The notes under the pieces are model-generated. The model made no database searches. It saw only the letters and a list, made by a program, of their open reading frames with translations, and was not told the origin of the DNA. Shown here piece by piece: positions 21,449-35,097 of a stretch of 64,000 bases of DNA. The translations under genes were made by a program, and so were the position numbers. The first letter of the stretch is position 1, and the number at the start of each line of letters is the position of its first letter. Source of the DNA: Elymus sibiricus (lineage: Eukaryota > Streptophyta > Magnoliopsida > Poales > Poaceae); NCBI GenBank assembly GCA_039707655.1, contig CM077667.1, positions 59,053,628 to 59,117,627 of the forward strand, in the 5' to 3' direction.

Positions 21449-21999
21449 TTCACTGCTATGCAATTAACATTCAACTGTGGCAAATCTGGTACAACTTGGT
21501 GAAGAGAATGGGGATTGAGAGTCGAGGGAGGAAGAAGAGTAAGGGCAACTCCAAGGCGAACCCGCAAACCTCCTACAACCGTCCGGCCCACGCGACGCGA
21601 TTTCTCCCATAAGTCGGAGACAAACACGGGGGTGGTTTGCGGGAGTCCGAACCGCTACGTCACACGATTCTGACCGTCCTGGCCCACCAAAAACCCTTCT
21701 CCCCTCCCGTCCAGCGCCAGCTGCCCGCATTCATGACGTTGTAGAGCGGCCGCTCCCTAGAGCAGACAAGACCTCTCACTGGCGCCTACATTGAAGCGTC
21801 TCGTCGGCCGAGGGCGCTGCCCGCGACGCGTCTTCAGTGTCCACGCCTGTTCAATGCCGCAGACGCGTGACTGGACAGGACGAGACATATATCTAGCACG
21901 CCCGTTCAATGCCCAGTCCATCCGTATGCCACCATTACGCAGGCTCGCCGGCCGATAAACCCACTCCGGCGTCCCGCATTGACGCTTGGTGCTACTTGT
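21449..21999. other. Fragment resembling a Harbinger-type terminus, otherwise non-coding
   Basis: From 21538 the sequence TAAGGGCAACTCCAAGGCGA then CCCGCAAACCTCC resembles the terminus of common grass PIF/Harbinger MITEs, with TAA as possible duplication. No matching right end is found before the LTR-like sequence near 22000, so it is probably truncated. Confidence 0.35.
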
Positions 22000-23478
22000 G
22001 GGCTGGGTTGAGTTTTTCCCCGAAGAGGAAGGGTCAAGCAATATAGTAGCGATAAGTATTTCCCTCAATGAGAACCAAGGTTATGAAACACGTAGGAGAA
22101 TCACAACAAATTCTCGTAGTCAGCACCTACACACACAAAAGCAAACACTTGCACTAAAGCGGGCAAGAAGGTTGTCAAGCCGATTGAACTCGTTACTTGC
22201 AATGATTAATTTTGATAGAGATAGATATATAAAAAATAAAAGGAAATAAAAAATAAAATAATTGCAGCAAGGTTTTTAGGTTTTTGGCAATATGATCTAG
22301 TATACCCGGGGTCCATAGTTCTCACTAGAGGCTTGTCTTTCAAACACATAGCATACGATGGATAGATAAATTACTGTTAGGCAATTGGCATAATAGCACA
22401 TAGTTATGACATGTTATTCACAGCAATGATCATGTATATATGCATCACGTCCATAAAAAAGTAGACCAAAATGATTCTGCATTTACTACTGTTACTGCAT
22501 TTCAAGAGCGTTTCTATGCTTGTCTCTCTAGGTATTAAGTTCATGACAAATAGAGTAATGCTTGGAGCAAGGTGACATGAAGTAGACAAAGCACACTCAA
22601 GCAATATGAATAGGCCCCATCGTTTTATCCTTAATGTCAACAATACAAATATGTGTCTTGTCCCTTTCTGTCACTGGGATATAGAGCAACACAAGATTGA
22701 ACTCATTACAACGCATCACTCCTACTGAAGATAAATCAATCTAGTTGGCCAAACCAAATAGATTTCAAAATAAACTCAATTACTTTCAATGAATAATCTG
22801 ATCATAAACCCACAATTCATCCGATCCCAACAAACACACCGCAAAAGAAGATTACATCGGATAGCACACTGCGGGAATCGCGGAGAACATGGTATTTAAG
22901 ATTAAAGAGAGGGAGGAAGCCATCTAGCTACTAGCTATAGACCCGTAGGTCTATGGGAGACTACTCACACATCATCATGGAGGTAGCAAGGTTGATGTAG
23001 ACGGCCTCCATGATCGATTCCCTCTCTGGCAGGGTACTGAAAAAGGTCTCCAAATGGGATCGCAGTGGAACAAAGATTGCGGCAGCGGAAAAAGTGTTTC
23101 GGGTGGCTACCTGGTGTTTCTCGTAAATTTAGGATTTATAGAACTGGAATTAGGCTAGGAGGGTTTACGAGGGCCCCACGAGCTCGGAGGTCGAACCCTA
23201 CCCCCCCCCCCCAGGGTGCGCCCTCCAGGCTTGCCGCTCCCTCCTAGGTCTTCTAGCCTCCTCCTAAAGCTTCTAGGGTCTCTTTTGGTCCAAAAAAAAT
23301 CACCGTAAAGTTTCATCGCGTTTGGACTTCGTTTGGTATTACTTTTCTAAAAAATGAAAACACGCAAAAATAGAAACTGACTCTGGGCATTGGGTTAATA
23401 GGTTAGTCCCAAAAAACGATATAAAATAGCATATAAAGTATCCAAGATTGATAATATAATAGCATGAAACAATTAAAA
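22000..23478 (-). mobile_element. Degenerate LTR-retrotransposon segment, family not named
   Basis: The general order (TTTTTCCCCGAAGAGGAAGG; GCATCACGTCC; AGGTATTAAGTTCATGACA; CAACAAACACACCGCAAAAG; GAAGCCATCTAGCTACTA; GGTTAATAGGTTAGTCCCAA; ending ATAATATAGCATGAAACAATT) is one I recognise from a very abundant Triticeae LTR family read in antisense. This is recollection, not a search. No coding frame is present and neither a TG...CA boundary nor a target duplication is visible, so it is a decayed fragment. The minus orientation is inferred. Confidence 0.5.
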
Positions 23479-24414
23479 ACTAGACAAATTCCCGCACGTG
23501 AATTGGTGGCATTATGTTTAGATGATACTTGATTGAATGTAACCTGAATATTTTAATTAACAATATGAGCATGAAAATACAAATATAAGCAATTTATTGT
23601 ACTTGATTAGTTTATTGTTGCATGGCGTTGGAACATATAAGTAGCATAACGTGGGTTTATAATTCCATGGATTTGTCCATCCGGTTGTCTTCTTCATCGA
23701 ATACAATTTGGAAATGTTAAAATCATTTCTTAATGTACTCGAAGATGTATTTGATGGACCTGAATGGACTTTCCTAGAGCGTTCCAGCGGGAATTTTGAG
23801 CAACTAACTTCAAAGAAAGAAATACCAACTATATTATATACATGTGATGGCAAATAATATACTATAGTGGAAAAGCGATTTATGCATTATTAGCACATCA
23901 AATGGTGTGATTCAGACACATGAGAATAAATTTTCAAGTCAAACAAAACCTTTGAGTTGTTACAGTCTTGAACACGTTTATATACATCACACTTACATAA
24001 TTCTTGCAAGACATAAAAAATAAAATGGGCATGTTGCATTGGTTAATATTCTGCACATGCATAGGTACATTTTGGTAATCACTAAATGGTCTTCCTGATA
24101 AGTACAGTTAGCAGCATGCAAACTTGAATGACGGACACGTCTCAAAGCCCTCAAATCACCAAAATAACTTAAGTGTACCAAGTTTCTTCTCCGCCTCCAC
24201 TTCAATCTATCTGTTGGCTGATATATTAGATGGATGCCTACGGAACAAAAAAAAATGCTACCAGCAAATATGGGAAAAGGGTTATTGACACCTCAAACCA
24301 AAACTCTCTTTGGCTACTTGTATCTAGCCTTTTAAAAACGTGCATCTTTTTATTTTTGTTTATTATACTGCTGCGTATGTAAAATAACACTCCTACAACA
24401 TGTGGTATAGTCGA
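23479..24414. other. Non-coding stretch, nothing recognised
   Basis: AT-rich, apparently unique sequence without coding frames, terminal repeats or target duplications that I can support. Confidence 0.4.
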
Positions 24415-25358
24415 GTCAATGTTGATTTGGCACGCTTGTGCAGAAGTGCATGCCTGGGAAAAAAGTGAAAAATTCTTAAGAGCTAAAGAATGAAGGCATG
24501 ACTGCTGTTAAAAAAAAGGTAGTCAGCACTGAGCCTTTGAGGAGACAAGAAGATAGAAAAACCCGACAGCTCGTGCTGTGGCTTGCTCTTGTTGTTCGGT
24601 TTTTTCAGATTTTAGTCTTGTGCGGCTTGCCTATTCTGCACATATACTATAATAGCCCGGCATCCGTATTCAACACAACAAACATAGAAGGTAGGTCTTG
24701 ATTGTAAAAAGACGACAAGATCTTCTCATTCTTATCTATGGCCATATGGTTTCCCCTCATTTTCTGGTGCCTCCTTTTTCCTACATATATGATTGCTGTA
24801 CATATAGTTAAACAATCTCATATGGTAGTGGTTGGACAGTAGATTGAATGGTTGTACACTAGCCCTCATATATCCTTTCTATGTTTGTTGCTAACTCAGC
24901 TGAATTTTGAATATATGTGTGTGGACTATATATAGCCACACACCCACAAGTACGGTAGAGCTAGCTCCAATTACTATAGTTACTAGCTTGGCATGTACTT
25001 GGTAGGTTTCAATATATCTTATTAACTACATTATAGTTCGCACCATGAATAATTGTTAAAAGTCCGGTTCCATATCTTTCGAATTAAGTCTACTGGAAGA
25101 TCACAACAAACAACATGTGTTGATTTTAGATTGCTGCCAGGTTCAAATGTTGACCCTTATTACCAATGTAGGCATAAAACCATGCTATAACCATACTGAT
25201 TATGATTCACTGTCCAAGGTCCGCCTCCATGAATACCCAGCTGCAGAAAAATGAGCAGTTTTAGGCATCAAAAAGAATTCATGAAATCGAATTTATACCA
25301 TGACATCAGTTTTAAATTATTATATTAAAAATATTTACAAGGTAAATTTAATTAAGAG
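24415..25358 (+). repeat. Duplicated segment, copy A (partner at 35963-36913)
   Basis: About 945 bp aligns nearly end to end with 35963-36913, with scattered substitutions and small indels (roughly 85-90% identical by eye). Shared landmarks: GTGCATGCCTGGGA, AGAGCTAAAGAATGAAGGCATGA, TTTTTCAGATTTTAGTC, GGTAGGTCTTGAT, CATATGGTTTCC, the TATA box and AATACCCAGCTGCA. Similarity stops sharply after AATTTAATTAAGAG. The segment contains TATA module copy 2. No gene frame spans it. Confidence 0.9.
24785..25110 (+). promoter_or_regulatory. TATA-containing module, copy 2
   Basis: TATA box CTATATATAG at 24926-24935, flanked by GTGTGTGGA and CCACACAC, which together are almost palindromic. Downstream are GAGCTAGCTCCAATTA and GGTAGGTTTCAATATATCTT as in the other copies. 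It is the only copy with host-like coding remnants downstream (25550 and 26700). Confidence 0.5.
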
Positions 25359-25549
25359 TGTGAGGAAGTGTTCATCACATACACCACAATATCAGTGTGA
25401 GGGAGTGCGCAGCATATACACCATGAGATATGTGAGTTTTTCAGGGAAGCCTTGACAGACCGAAAGTCAACTCGTGATGTAGTGATCTGTGTGCTGAGTT
25501 TCTGGTATAATTGCCGTTGATTTTTAATCTTTGATCATGAACATAGGAA

Positions 25550-25680
25550 ATGTCTGACGACGATAGGATCCCTGAATGCGATTACTGCACCGACGACAAG
25601 GCTATGTGCGACCGTTTTCCTCATCTAGACAACGGTAGGTCCTTCACCGTCACGCTAAAGGAGGACTTCGAAATTATTAT
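25550..25680 (+). pseudogene. Exon-like open stretch, protein family not recognised
   Basis: After GAACATAG, a plausible splice acceptor ending 25548-25549, an open frame starting near ATGTCTGACG (25552) encodes ~43 residues including ECDYCTDDKAMC and GRSFTVTLKEDFEIIM, then meets ATGGTACGTAA, a plausible donor. Codon composition looks protein-like, unlike the AT-rich surroundings. A B3-type DNA-binding domain start (F-V-L-x-x-D-F-E pattern) is possible but weak. No further exon was found before the insert-like sequence at 25.7 kb. Confidence 0.3.
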
Positions 25681-25699
25681 GGTACGTAATGACGGCATG

Positions 25700-25935
25700 T
25701 ATTTTTTCGATAAATGACACTTTTATTAACTCAAAATGTAGCATCAAGTGGATATAATTCATAATGAGCAACACCCGATCTCTTCACAGCTAGGATGCAC
25801 ACAACCAAACACACTGAAAAAAATAAAGATTAAAAAGACGGACATATCGGCACCAGCAGAGTCAAATAGGACCGTCAATATGCCTATGTCGAAAGAGATG
25901 ATGGACGGAGGTTATGCTGTCACCCATGTTTGAAA
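25700..25935 (-). mobile_element. Possible non-LTR retrotransposon 3' fragment (poly-T start)
   Basis: ATTTTTTCGATAAATGACAC followed by TTTTATTAACTCAAAATGTAGC resembles, on the opposite strand, the A-rich 3' end of a dispersed grass retroposon. I recall this sequence as frequent in Triticeae, but no boundaries or target duplication could be fixed. No coding frame. Confidence 0.3.
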
Positions 25936-26966
<1,031 letters not shown>

Positions 26967-27910
26967 TTAAGTCATCGATCAACATGCCGTGCTGCGCTCA
27001 AACTTGTATCTTGATATTATTTTGAATGGCCGACGTGGCAATTCTAGCCGTTTCTACATTGTGTTTCATGCATGCAACTCCTAGCTTAAAAAATGAGTTG
27101 CCCGTTTTTTGTTTTTGTTTTTGTTTTTTTGCAACACATTTGTTTGCCGATTTGAAAATCCATAAATGTTTAGAAATGTTTATCAATTTGGAAAAAAAAT
27201 GTACATTTATCAAAAACCTAAAAAAAAACATAATGGAATGCAGAGTGTAGCTGGTGCTATGCCAAAAGTTTTCTAGTCACACTTTTTATTTAGTTTTGAA
27301 GATGTAAGAACAATTATATTTGGTAATGTTTTATTTGTAAATTATCTGTGACAAAATTCGGTAAAACCAAAACGAAAAAATAAACTACCTTGAGAAAATC
27401 ATTTCAACAGGATGGGAAATTCGGTAAAACCAAAACGAAAAACTAGCGAAAAGGCTAAAACGGGAGCGCTACAGGAGCTACAACCATCGCACTCTATGCA
27501 GATCTGTGCGCCCTGCATTCAGGGGGCCCTCCACTCAGCTGGCCCACCTTTTTTTCTTTTCTTTTTCGGGGAATGTGTAGGTTTAATTCCTTGGTTTCTA
27601 TTACAGTCTGCTAATACAACTTCAACTACACTCTCACGCATATGGCGCAATCAACAAACGGTGCTATCACCAAAACGGTCAATATTAGCTAGACTATGAG
27701 CAACTCTATTTTGACGCTCGATTTTCTGTGAAATAAATCCACGCAACTACATAAGTTTCTTGATCTCCAAGATAAGGTGTTCATTGCCGAAGCTGACCCT
27801 CTTCTCGTATGATCTAAAGCTGGTGGAAAAGTTTCATATGGACTAGCATAGCCCTGAGTACTTATTCTATTTTGTTCACATGAGTAAGTGGCCTTGTCTA
27901 AAAAAACTCA
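26967..27910. other. Non-coding stretch 3' of the oxidase fragment
   Basis: AT-rich DNA with T-rich and A-rich runs (for example the TTTGTTTTTG runs near 27110). The phrase TTCGGTAAAACCAAAACGAAAAA occurs twice (27357 and 27420), a short direct repeat. No gene. Confidence 0.4.
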
Positions 27911-28575
27911 TAAGTGGCCTTTGAAGGGTTTTTGTGACAAATCACCTTCCCCTCTCCTCCACCGCTTTGCCCCCGTTGAGTATCAGCTCCTGCTTTTCTT
28001 GCCCGGCCCGATCCCGAAGCCATACCGTCAGCGTTTTCGGTCAGAGTGCGATGGGGCAGGTGCCCAGAGTGCCTATGTATATAGTAGATGTAGGTCTTTC
28101 TTAGGTTGTTTCTTAGTCGTCTTCATCCTCGTGCTGTTGTCGAGCTCCTCTCCAGCGTCAGCGAGCGGCAGCTGGCAAAAGTCATCTCTAGCCTTCAGTA
28201 GGAATCCATGGCGGATGACGATGATCGGGGGCGGACATGGTGGGAGCTCGCCAAATAAGCTCACCATTGTACCAAATCGAGCCATGGTTTCCTCTCCTTC
28301 CATTCTTCCATGTCGCCATGGTCCTCCTATCCTTCCATGTCGCCATTGTGGAGGACGGGCATTAGGTGGATAGATCAGTCATGGTTTGGCCATCTGATGT
28401 CTGTTTGCATCAGAGCAAGGAATCCGAGGTAGGATCTGGAGCACTTGCAGCAGCACACGCTCCTCTCTGCTGTTATTCTCGACGGCATTCAGGTTTTGGC
28501 AACCATCGTTCCATCTAGCGTCCTTCTTGGATGACTGTGGGTTCAGTCGTTGCGGCGCCATTGCTCTGAAGATTC

Positions 28576-28980
28576 TGTTAGAACTGATGTGGAGCGGATG
28601 CGTCTGATATTCACGGTAGTAGGAGTAGAGATGGTGTATTACCTTCTCCTTGGCTTGAGGAGCTCCCACCGGTGACCATAGTGGGATGGTGTCGGCTGTG
28701 ATGGCAGAGAGGGGTGAGGTGGTGGCGGTGACGATGAGTGGCGGTGGCGGCGGAGCTTCCCGTCACTCTCAGCGCTAAGACCTAGATCGGGTCGGGGTGT
28801 ATCGGTGGGGAGCCTGGCAACGCGGTGAACCTCGTACTGCGTGCCGCCGGCCCCCACCTCTCTTTATAGCGCTGCGTGACAGGGGCCCACCAACCATAAT
28901 GGGTTGGGCGCCCCCGATCAGGGCGCAGATCATAGGGCCCGGTGGGCCGTTTGGCCCACTCGGTGGAGATCAACCTAACA
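28576..28980 (-). repeat. 3' LTR of Copia element 1
   Basis: 405 bp, TG...CA ends. Compared with the 5' LTR it has ~17 substitutions by eye, and retains a ~13-bp segment (CCACCTCTCTTTA) missing from the other copy. Confidence 0.95.
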
Positions 28981-28993
28981 TTCTCCCCCTTGA
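28981..28993 (-). other. Polypurine tract of Copia element 1
   Basis: On the minus strand TCAAGGGGGAGAA lies directly before the 3' LTR, the expected plus-strand primer site. Confidence 0.85.
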
Positions 28994-29166
28994 TCTCAAC
29001 TTTACCTTTAACCATATACTTTTTACTTTACTCGTTTCATCACAGATCAATATATAGAACATGTTTCATCGTCATAGCTCAATTGCCGATAGAATCAGAA
29101 AGCTACAACATATCTCTCTGTTTTGAAACAAATTCTGTTTCTTTTGGGCCTCTCATGATCCAGGAA

Positions 29167-32100
29167 TCATAGGCTTTTCCTTAAACCCATGCCGGCTAAG
29201 TGTTCCTTGAACACATTGGGTGGTAAGCCTTTCGTAAGCGGATCCGCAAGCATATCATTTGTCCTTATATGCTCGAGACTTATAGTGTGATCCTGGATTT
29301 TATCTTTCACAACATAATACTTTAGCTCTATTATTTTGGCAGCATTACTCGACTTGTTGTTGTGAGCGTAGAATACTGCGGGCTGGTTGTCACAGTACAT
29401 CTTTAGTGGTTTGTGAATACAACCTACCACTTTCAAGTCGGGTACAAATTTCTTTAGCCATATCGCCTGCCCCGTGTCCTCGAAACATGCTATAAATTCT
29501 GCATACATCGTGGACGATGCAACTATTGACTGTTTGGAGCTTCTTCACGAAATAGCCCCTCCAGCGAGAGTGAACACGTATCGTGACGTGGATTTTCTAT
29601 CATCTCTGTCCCCCGCAAAATCTGCGTCTGAATACCCTCTTATCTCTAGGGAATCAGATCTCCTGTATGTTAGCATGTAGTCCTTCGTGCCTTGCACATA
29701 ACGCAATGCCTTCTTTACCATCTTCCAGTGCTCCATGCCTGGATTATCTTGATATCTACCGAGTACCCCGGTGACAAAAGCTAAGTCAGGGCAAGTGCAC
29801 ACTTGTGCATACTGTAAGCTTCGAACAGCCAAAGCATATGGTACTGCTTTCATTAGATCGATCTCGTACTGGTTCTTGGGACATTGGAATCTGCCAAAAC
29901 TATCGCCATTGACTATAGGAGCAGGTGTGGCTTTGCTCGCATGCATATTATACTTTTGAAGAACCTTTTCTAAATATGCCTTCTGCGATAGTCCTAAGAC
30001 TCCATTGTTCCTATCTCGGTGAATTTCTATGCCCAAAACATATGACGCATCACCAAGATCTGTTATATCAAAATTCGAGGATAAGAACTTCTTTGTTTCT
30101 AGTAGTAGACTAACATCACTGCTAGCAAGCAGGATATCATCCACATACAAGATTAGGAAAATATATTTCCCATTTTTAAACCTTGCATAAATGCAGTTAT
30201 CCTCAATATTTTCTTTAAATCCAAAACTTTTAATCGTTTGATTAAAATTTAGATACCACTGTCTAGAGGCTTGCCTTAATCCATAAATAGATTTCTTCAG
30301 GCGGCATCCCATATTTTCCTTGCCTTCCATGATAAAACCCTTGGGTTGTTTCATGTAGACCTTTTCTTTTAAATCACCATTCAGAAATGCCGTCTTGACA
30401 TCCATTTGATGTAACTCTAAATCAAAATGTGCAACTAATGCCATTATGATTCTGAAGGAGTCCTTACATGAGACTGGGGAAAAAGTCTCATTATAATCTA
30501 TCCCTTCTCTTTGTGTAAATCCTTTTGCCATAAGTCGGGCTTTATACTTTTCTACATTCCCATTAGGGTCATACTTAGTTTTGTAGACCCATTTGCAGCC
30601 TACTGTTTTGGCTCCTTTAGGAATTTCTTCTAAGTCCCAAACATCTTTGGAACTCATCGATTTCATCTCATCTTCCATTGCCTCTAGCCATTTTGATGAT
30701 TGCGGGCTTCTAATGGCTTCTTCATATGTAGTGGGGTCAACTTCCATATGAACCATTTCTGTATTATAAACTTTATAATCAGTAGAAATAGCTGATCTTC
30801 TTGTTCTATTAGATATTCGAAGAGCCCCAGTTTCTGGCACATTCTGTGCCTCAACTTCTGGCACATCTTCTACAATTGGCTGCTGCACCTCCCTTTCATG
30901 ATCAACAACGGGTTCAGTCGGCTCCTGACGGACAGGTTCCGTGACTTCTCCCACAGTTGTCATGGGTGGAGTTACAGCTGGTAGTGAGAAAAATGCCTCC
31001 TGAATCATCGGATTAGGTGCATGCACCCTCTTCTCCTCAAGATCAATTTTCCGAGCTACCATGCTCCCCCTCATCATTTCGTCCTCTAAGAAGACTGCAT
31101 GTCTTGTTTCTACAAACTATGTATATCTGTCTGGACAGTAGAAACTAAAACCCTTTGATCTGTCTGGATAGCCAATGAAGTGGCAACTCACTGTTTTGGG
31201 ATCTAACTTTGCAATGTTTGGATTAAACATTTTGGCCTCAGCAGGGCACCCCCACACCCTGAAGTGTTGTAGAGAGGGCACTCGTCCTGTCCACAGCTCG
31301 TACGGTGTTTTGGGCACAGACTTGCTTGGCACTCTATTGAGAATGTGAATGGCGGTTTTAAGCGCCTCCATCCACAATCCCAATGGCAAGGTGGAGTAAC
31401 TCATCATGCTGCGCATCATATCCATCAGAGTACGGTTATGCCTTTCAGCTACCCCATTTTGCTAAGGCTCGCCCGACATTGAATACTGGGCTACTATGCC
31501 AGTGTCCTGTAAGAACTTTGCAAAAGGTCCAGGGACTTGGCCATATGGAGTGTGTCGACCGTAGTACTCCCTCCCCCCACGGTCAGATCTTACTATCTTT
31601 ATTCTTTTATCATGCTGATTTTCAACTTCAGCTTTGAATATCTTAAATTTATCCAACGCTTCAGATCTTTCTTTGATTGGATAAATATAACCATAGCGAG
31701 AGTAATCATCTGTGAATGTTATGAACGAGTCATATCCAACCACACTTTTCACCGGAAATGGTCCACAAATGTCAGTGTGAATGATTTCTAGTGTGCCTGT
31801 GCTATGGATTGCACCCTTTTTGATTTGTTTTACATACTTTCCTTTAATGCAATCTATGCATTGTTCTCTTTCTTTTGACTAGTCTTTCTATTCTCCCCCT
31901 AGAAATATGGCCCAAACGACAGTGCCATAATTTCGATGAGTCATGAGTTCTCTTTCTTTTCTTTTGTTCTTTATTCGACGCGGAAACCTGCTCATTCACA
32001 TTACACACAGAATGCACTTTTTCACGGAGTGATAATAAATAAAGCTCATCGTGTAGGAAAGCAACACCCACATGAGTATTATTAAACCATATGGCACATT

Positions 32101-33307
32101 TTCCATGTCCAAAATGACATTCATAATAATCTTTATCCAAACACGAAACACTAATTAAGTTTCCGTGACATGAAGGAACATATAAAACATCTCTAAGTAG
32201 AAGCTTGAATCCATCAGCTAACTCCAAGGAGATGTCACCGACAGCTTCAACTTCTGCTTGAATTCCATTTGCAACTTCAATGCATCTTTCGCTTCTTTGC
32301 GTAGTCCGCGTCGAATGGAATCCCTGTAAAGAATTTGCAACATGAACAGTTGCACCTGAGTCAATCCACCAAGTAGATTTCGAAAACTGTGTATACAAGG
32401 ATTCATTTACAAAGGAAACAATGTTGTTACCAATCTTTGCCATTATTGACTTTAGCCAATCAGGGCAGTCTTTTTTGTAATGCCCAGTCTTCTTACAGTG
32501 GAGGCAAGTATCTTTGTCCACTGAAAAAGACTTCTGCTGATGCTGATGCTGCATGTGAGATTTTCCATGTGCCTTTGAAGGGGAACCTTTGCTATTTTGA
32601 TTGTAATTCTTTTTCTTGTTATCCTTCACATAGTTCAGAGAACCACCATGTGAGGCTTTAAGTCTTTCCTCTTCTTGGACACACATGGCTATAGTCTTTT
32701 CAATGTCCCATTTTTCAGGTGACATGTTGTAGTTGACAACAAAGGTGTCAAACTCGTTTGGCAGTGAAGCCATAACCAGGTGGACCAGGAGCGCAGGTTT
32801 GAGCTCCAAATCCGCATCCATGGGCTTAAGCTTAGCTGCCATGTTGCTCATCCTGAGGATGTGCTCTCTTATGCCATGACCACCGCCTGTGTAGTTTTCT
32901 GTCACCAGTTGCTAAAGCAACTGGGTGGCATATATATTTGAAGAACCAGTGAACTGGCTCTTTATCTTTGCAAGAAACTCCCCTACGGAAGTGCACTCTG
33001 CAATTGAGCCCACAATGGCGTTCTCAATTGTGTTCTTTATGAAGGCCATACACTTTTTGTTGGCGGTGTACCACTTTTGGTTGTCGAGGGTATATGACAT
33101 CTCCAATGGAGCATAATTCCTCCTCTTTTTGTCCCACGCAGCATCATCATCAGTTGCCTCTCTGACTGGCTCTGTAGGTCTGACCGGCTGTGGAGTGTCC
33201 ATAACCCAGTCCACCTCAGCACAGACAAAGGCTAAATCAACTTTCTTTCTCCATTCGGTGTAGTTATCACCTCGGAGTGTTGGAACATCTTTTACGCAAC
33301 TCATCAA
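29167..33307 (-). pseudogene. gag-pol of Copia element 1 (broken)
   Basis: Encodes the structural gag and the Pol polyprotein for retrotransposition in the cytoplasm and nucleus. Seen in order on the minus strand: gag start MMSCVKDVPTLRGDNYTEW (33307), CCHC zinc knuckle [14 protein letters not shown] (~32505-32464), protease [11 protein letters not shown] (~32372-32340), GAG-pre-integrase LWHCRLGH (~31925), integrase core (~31780-31110), RT with YVDDIL (30150-30131), and RNase H ending ADPLTKGLP near 29220. Breaks: in-frame stops near 32912, 31464, 31116 and 29545, and a frame change near 31870 at a short AAAG-type duplication. The 5' part and the rest are therefore in different frames. Normal Copia length otherwise. 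Confidence 0.93.
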
Positions 33308-34691
33308 GTGGTAACCTCCTGAAAAGACAATTGAAGTGAGATCAAAGTAACAATTGCATGCATTAATCTAACGTTGGTCAAATTAAACATACAACTGTCT
33401 ATGCAATTAAATCTATATCACCATTGGGCAGAAAATAGAAATAAATGCACATATTTCAACAATAAACCATGATTATGTTATTAACAACGTTGGTCATAAA
33501 ATAACAAAAACATAATTATCACTTTAACATGCTCTTTAAATTTTAATTATCATTAAACTTTCATTTTCTTTGTAAAAGAGCACTATTATTTATTTTGCAG
33601 CGGAAAAAATTATGAATATAAAATTCATGAACTTTTTAGACTTTTCAGAAACTTTTCTTTTAATAAAGAAAAAAATCATGAACTTTATTATTTTCTTTAT
33701 AAAATTCATGGACTTTTCTTTTTCTGAAACTTTCCTATTTTCTGAAACTTTTCTTTATAAAGAAACTTTTCTATTTTCTTTTCTATTTTCTAAACAAATT
33801 TTCGTTGGATTAATTTGAATAGAAAAAAAAATAATCGACACTATATAATTTTTTTGCCTAAAACTGGACAAAAAAAATAATAAAGAAAAAATGGCCAGGG
33901 CTCTCTGGGCCGAAACCGGCCCGGTCACCCAGCGCCCGAGCCGCCCGAGCCTGGCCAAGCTTTGGCCTGGGCCGCCGGCCGTGGCCTAGGGCGGGCCTGC
34001 TCTTCTTTTGGCCCAAGGCCTGCTGCAGCGGTTAGGGTTTCAATCTCCGCCGTCCCTGATGATCGGACGGTCGCCCATGGACATCGGTCGATCAAAAGCA
34101 GTGAGCGAGGGGGGGGGGGGGGCGAGCGAAACCCTCGGTCATTCCCCTCCTCCCCCCGCGCCGCTCGCTCTGCCCTCTCTCGGCCTCTCTTCCCCGCGCC
34201 TCTCTCTCGCGCAGGCTGGCCGGTGGCGCGCCGGCGCCGGCGAGCTCGTGCCACCGCGGCCGCCCAGTCTTCTCTCCCCTCCCCACTTTTTGCCCCAACC
34301 ACCACCAGCGCACTGTGACCAGAGGCGGTGGCCGGACGGCGGCGCCCCCTTGACCCTCTTGCCGGCGTGCGCGTCCACCCTCGAGTGAGCGCGTCGTCGT
34401 CAAGTGGCCCCAGCGGCGACGCCATTTGCCCCGGTGATCTTTCTCTTTGCCCCGTGAGGGGTTAGTCCTTCTTCCGACGGCTCGGCTTGCCGATGCGCAT
34501 CGAGATTGAGAGGGGCGGCGCGGCCTTGCGGCGGTGCACTTTGCCGGCGACGATGGCCGTCCGGTGAGTTCTTTTTCCCATTGCCCTTTTGACTTTTGGG
34601 GTTAGGGATTTGGGGTAGGTCTGGGAGAGGATTTTCTAGGGTTTGGGTCTTTCCTTTGATTTCTTTCTACCGCAAATCTTGACGCAAGGAT
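33308..34691 (-). other. 5' leader of Copia element 1
   Basis: About 1.4 kb between the primer-binding site and gag. The part next to gag (33310-33900) is AT-rich; 33900-34600 is GC-rich with a G14 run (near 34110-34123). GC-rich frames on both strands look compositional and no domain is recognised. Unusually long for a Copia leader, so it may include a captured or inserted piece. Confidence 0.5.
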
Positions 34692-34704
34692 GGCTCTAAT
34701 ACCA
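34692..34704 (-). other. Primer-binding site of Copia element 1
   Basis: On the minus strand TGGTATTAGAGCC begins 1 nt after the 5' LTR. It matches the initiator methionine tRNA 3' end complement (TGGTATCAGAGC type) with one difference. Confidence 0.85.
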
Positions 34705-34705
34705 T

Positions 34706-35097
34706 TGTTAGAACTGATCTGGAGCGGATGCGTCTGATATTAACGGTAGTAGGAGTAGAGATGGTGTATTACCTTCTCCTTGCCTTGAGGAGCTCCCGCC
34801 GGTGACCATAGCGGGATGGTGACGGTGGTGATGGCAGAGAGGGGTGAGGTGGTGGCGGTGACGATGAGTGGCGGTGGCGGAGGAGCTTCCCGTCACTCTC
34901 AGCGCTAAGACCTAGATCGGGTCGGGGTGTATCGGTGGGAGCCTGACAACGCGGTGAACCTCGTACTGCGTGCCGCCGGCCCATAGCGCTGCGTGACATG
35001 GGCCCACCAACCATAATGGGTTGGGCGCCCCCGATCAGGGCGCAAATCATAGTACCCGGTGGGCCGTTGGGCCCACTTGGTGGAGATCAACCTAACA
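34706..35097 (-). repeat. 5' LTR of Copia element 1
   Basis: 392 bp, TG...CA ends. Homologous throughout to the 3' LTR, with one ~13-bp deletion and a handful of substitutions. Confidence 0.95.

Larger units (their letters stand above)
28576..35097 (-). mobile_element. Copia element 1, full-length LTR retrotransposon (6.5 kb), GATTC target duplication
   Basis: LTRs at 28576-28980 and 34706-35097 both read TGTTAGAACTGAT...GATCAACCTAACA on the + strand and are flanked by GATTC at 28571-28575 and 35098-35102. Coding is on the minus strand, so the 5' LTR is the right one. The primer-binding site, polypurine tract and gag-protease-integrase-RT-RNase H order are those of Ty1/copia (Pseudoviridae-like). 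The integrase and RT style suggests the Tork/TAR group; lineage is tentative. The coding frame is decayed, so the element is not autonomous. Confidence 0.95.

Noticed and set aside
33925..34425. Arg/Pro-rich frames in the Copia 1 leader
   Set aside because: Open on both strands because of GC richness; no recognised motif.
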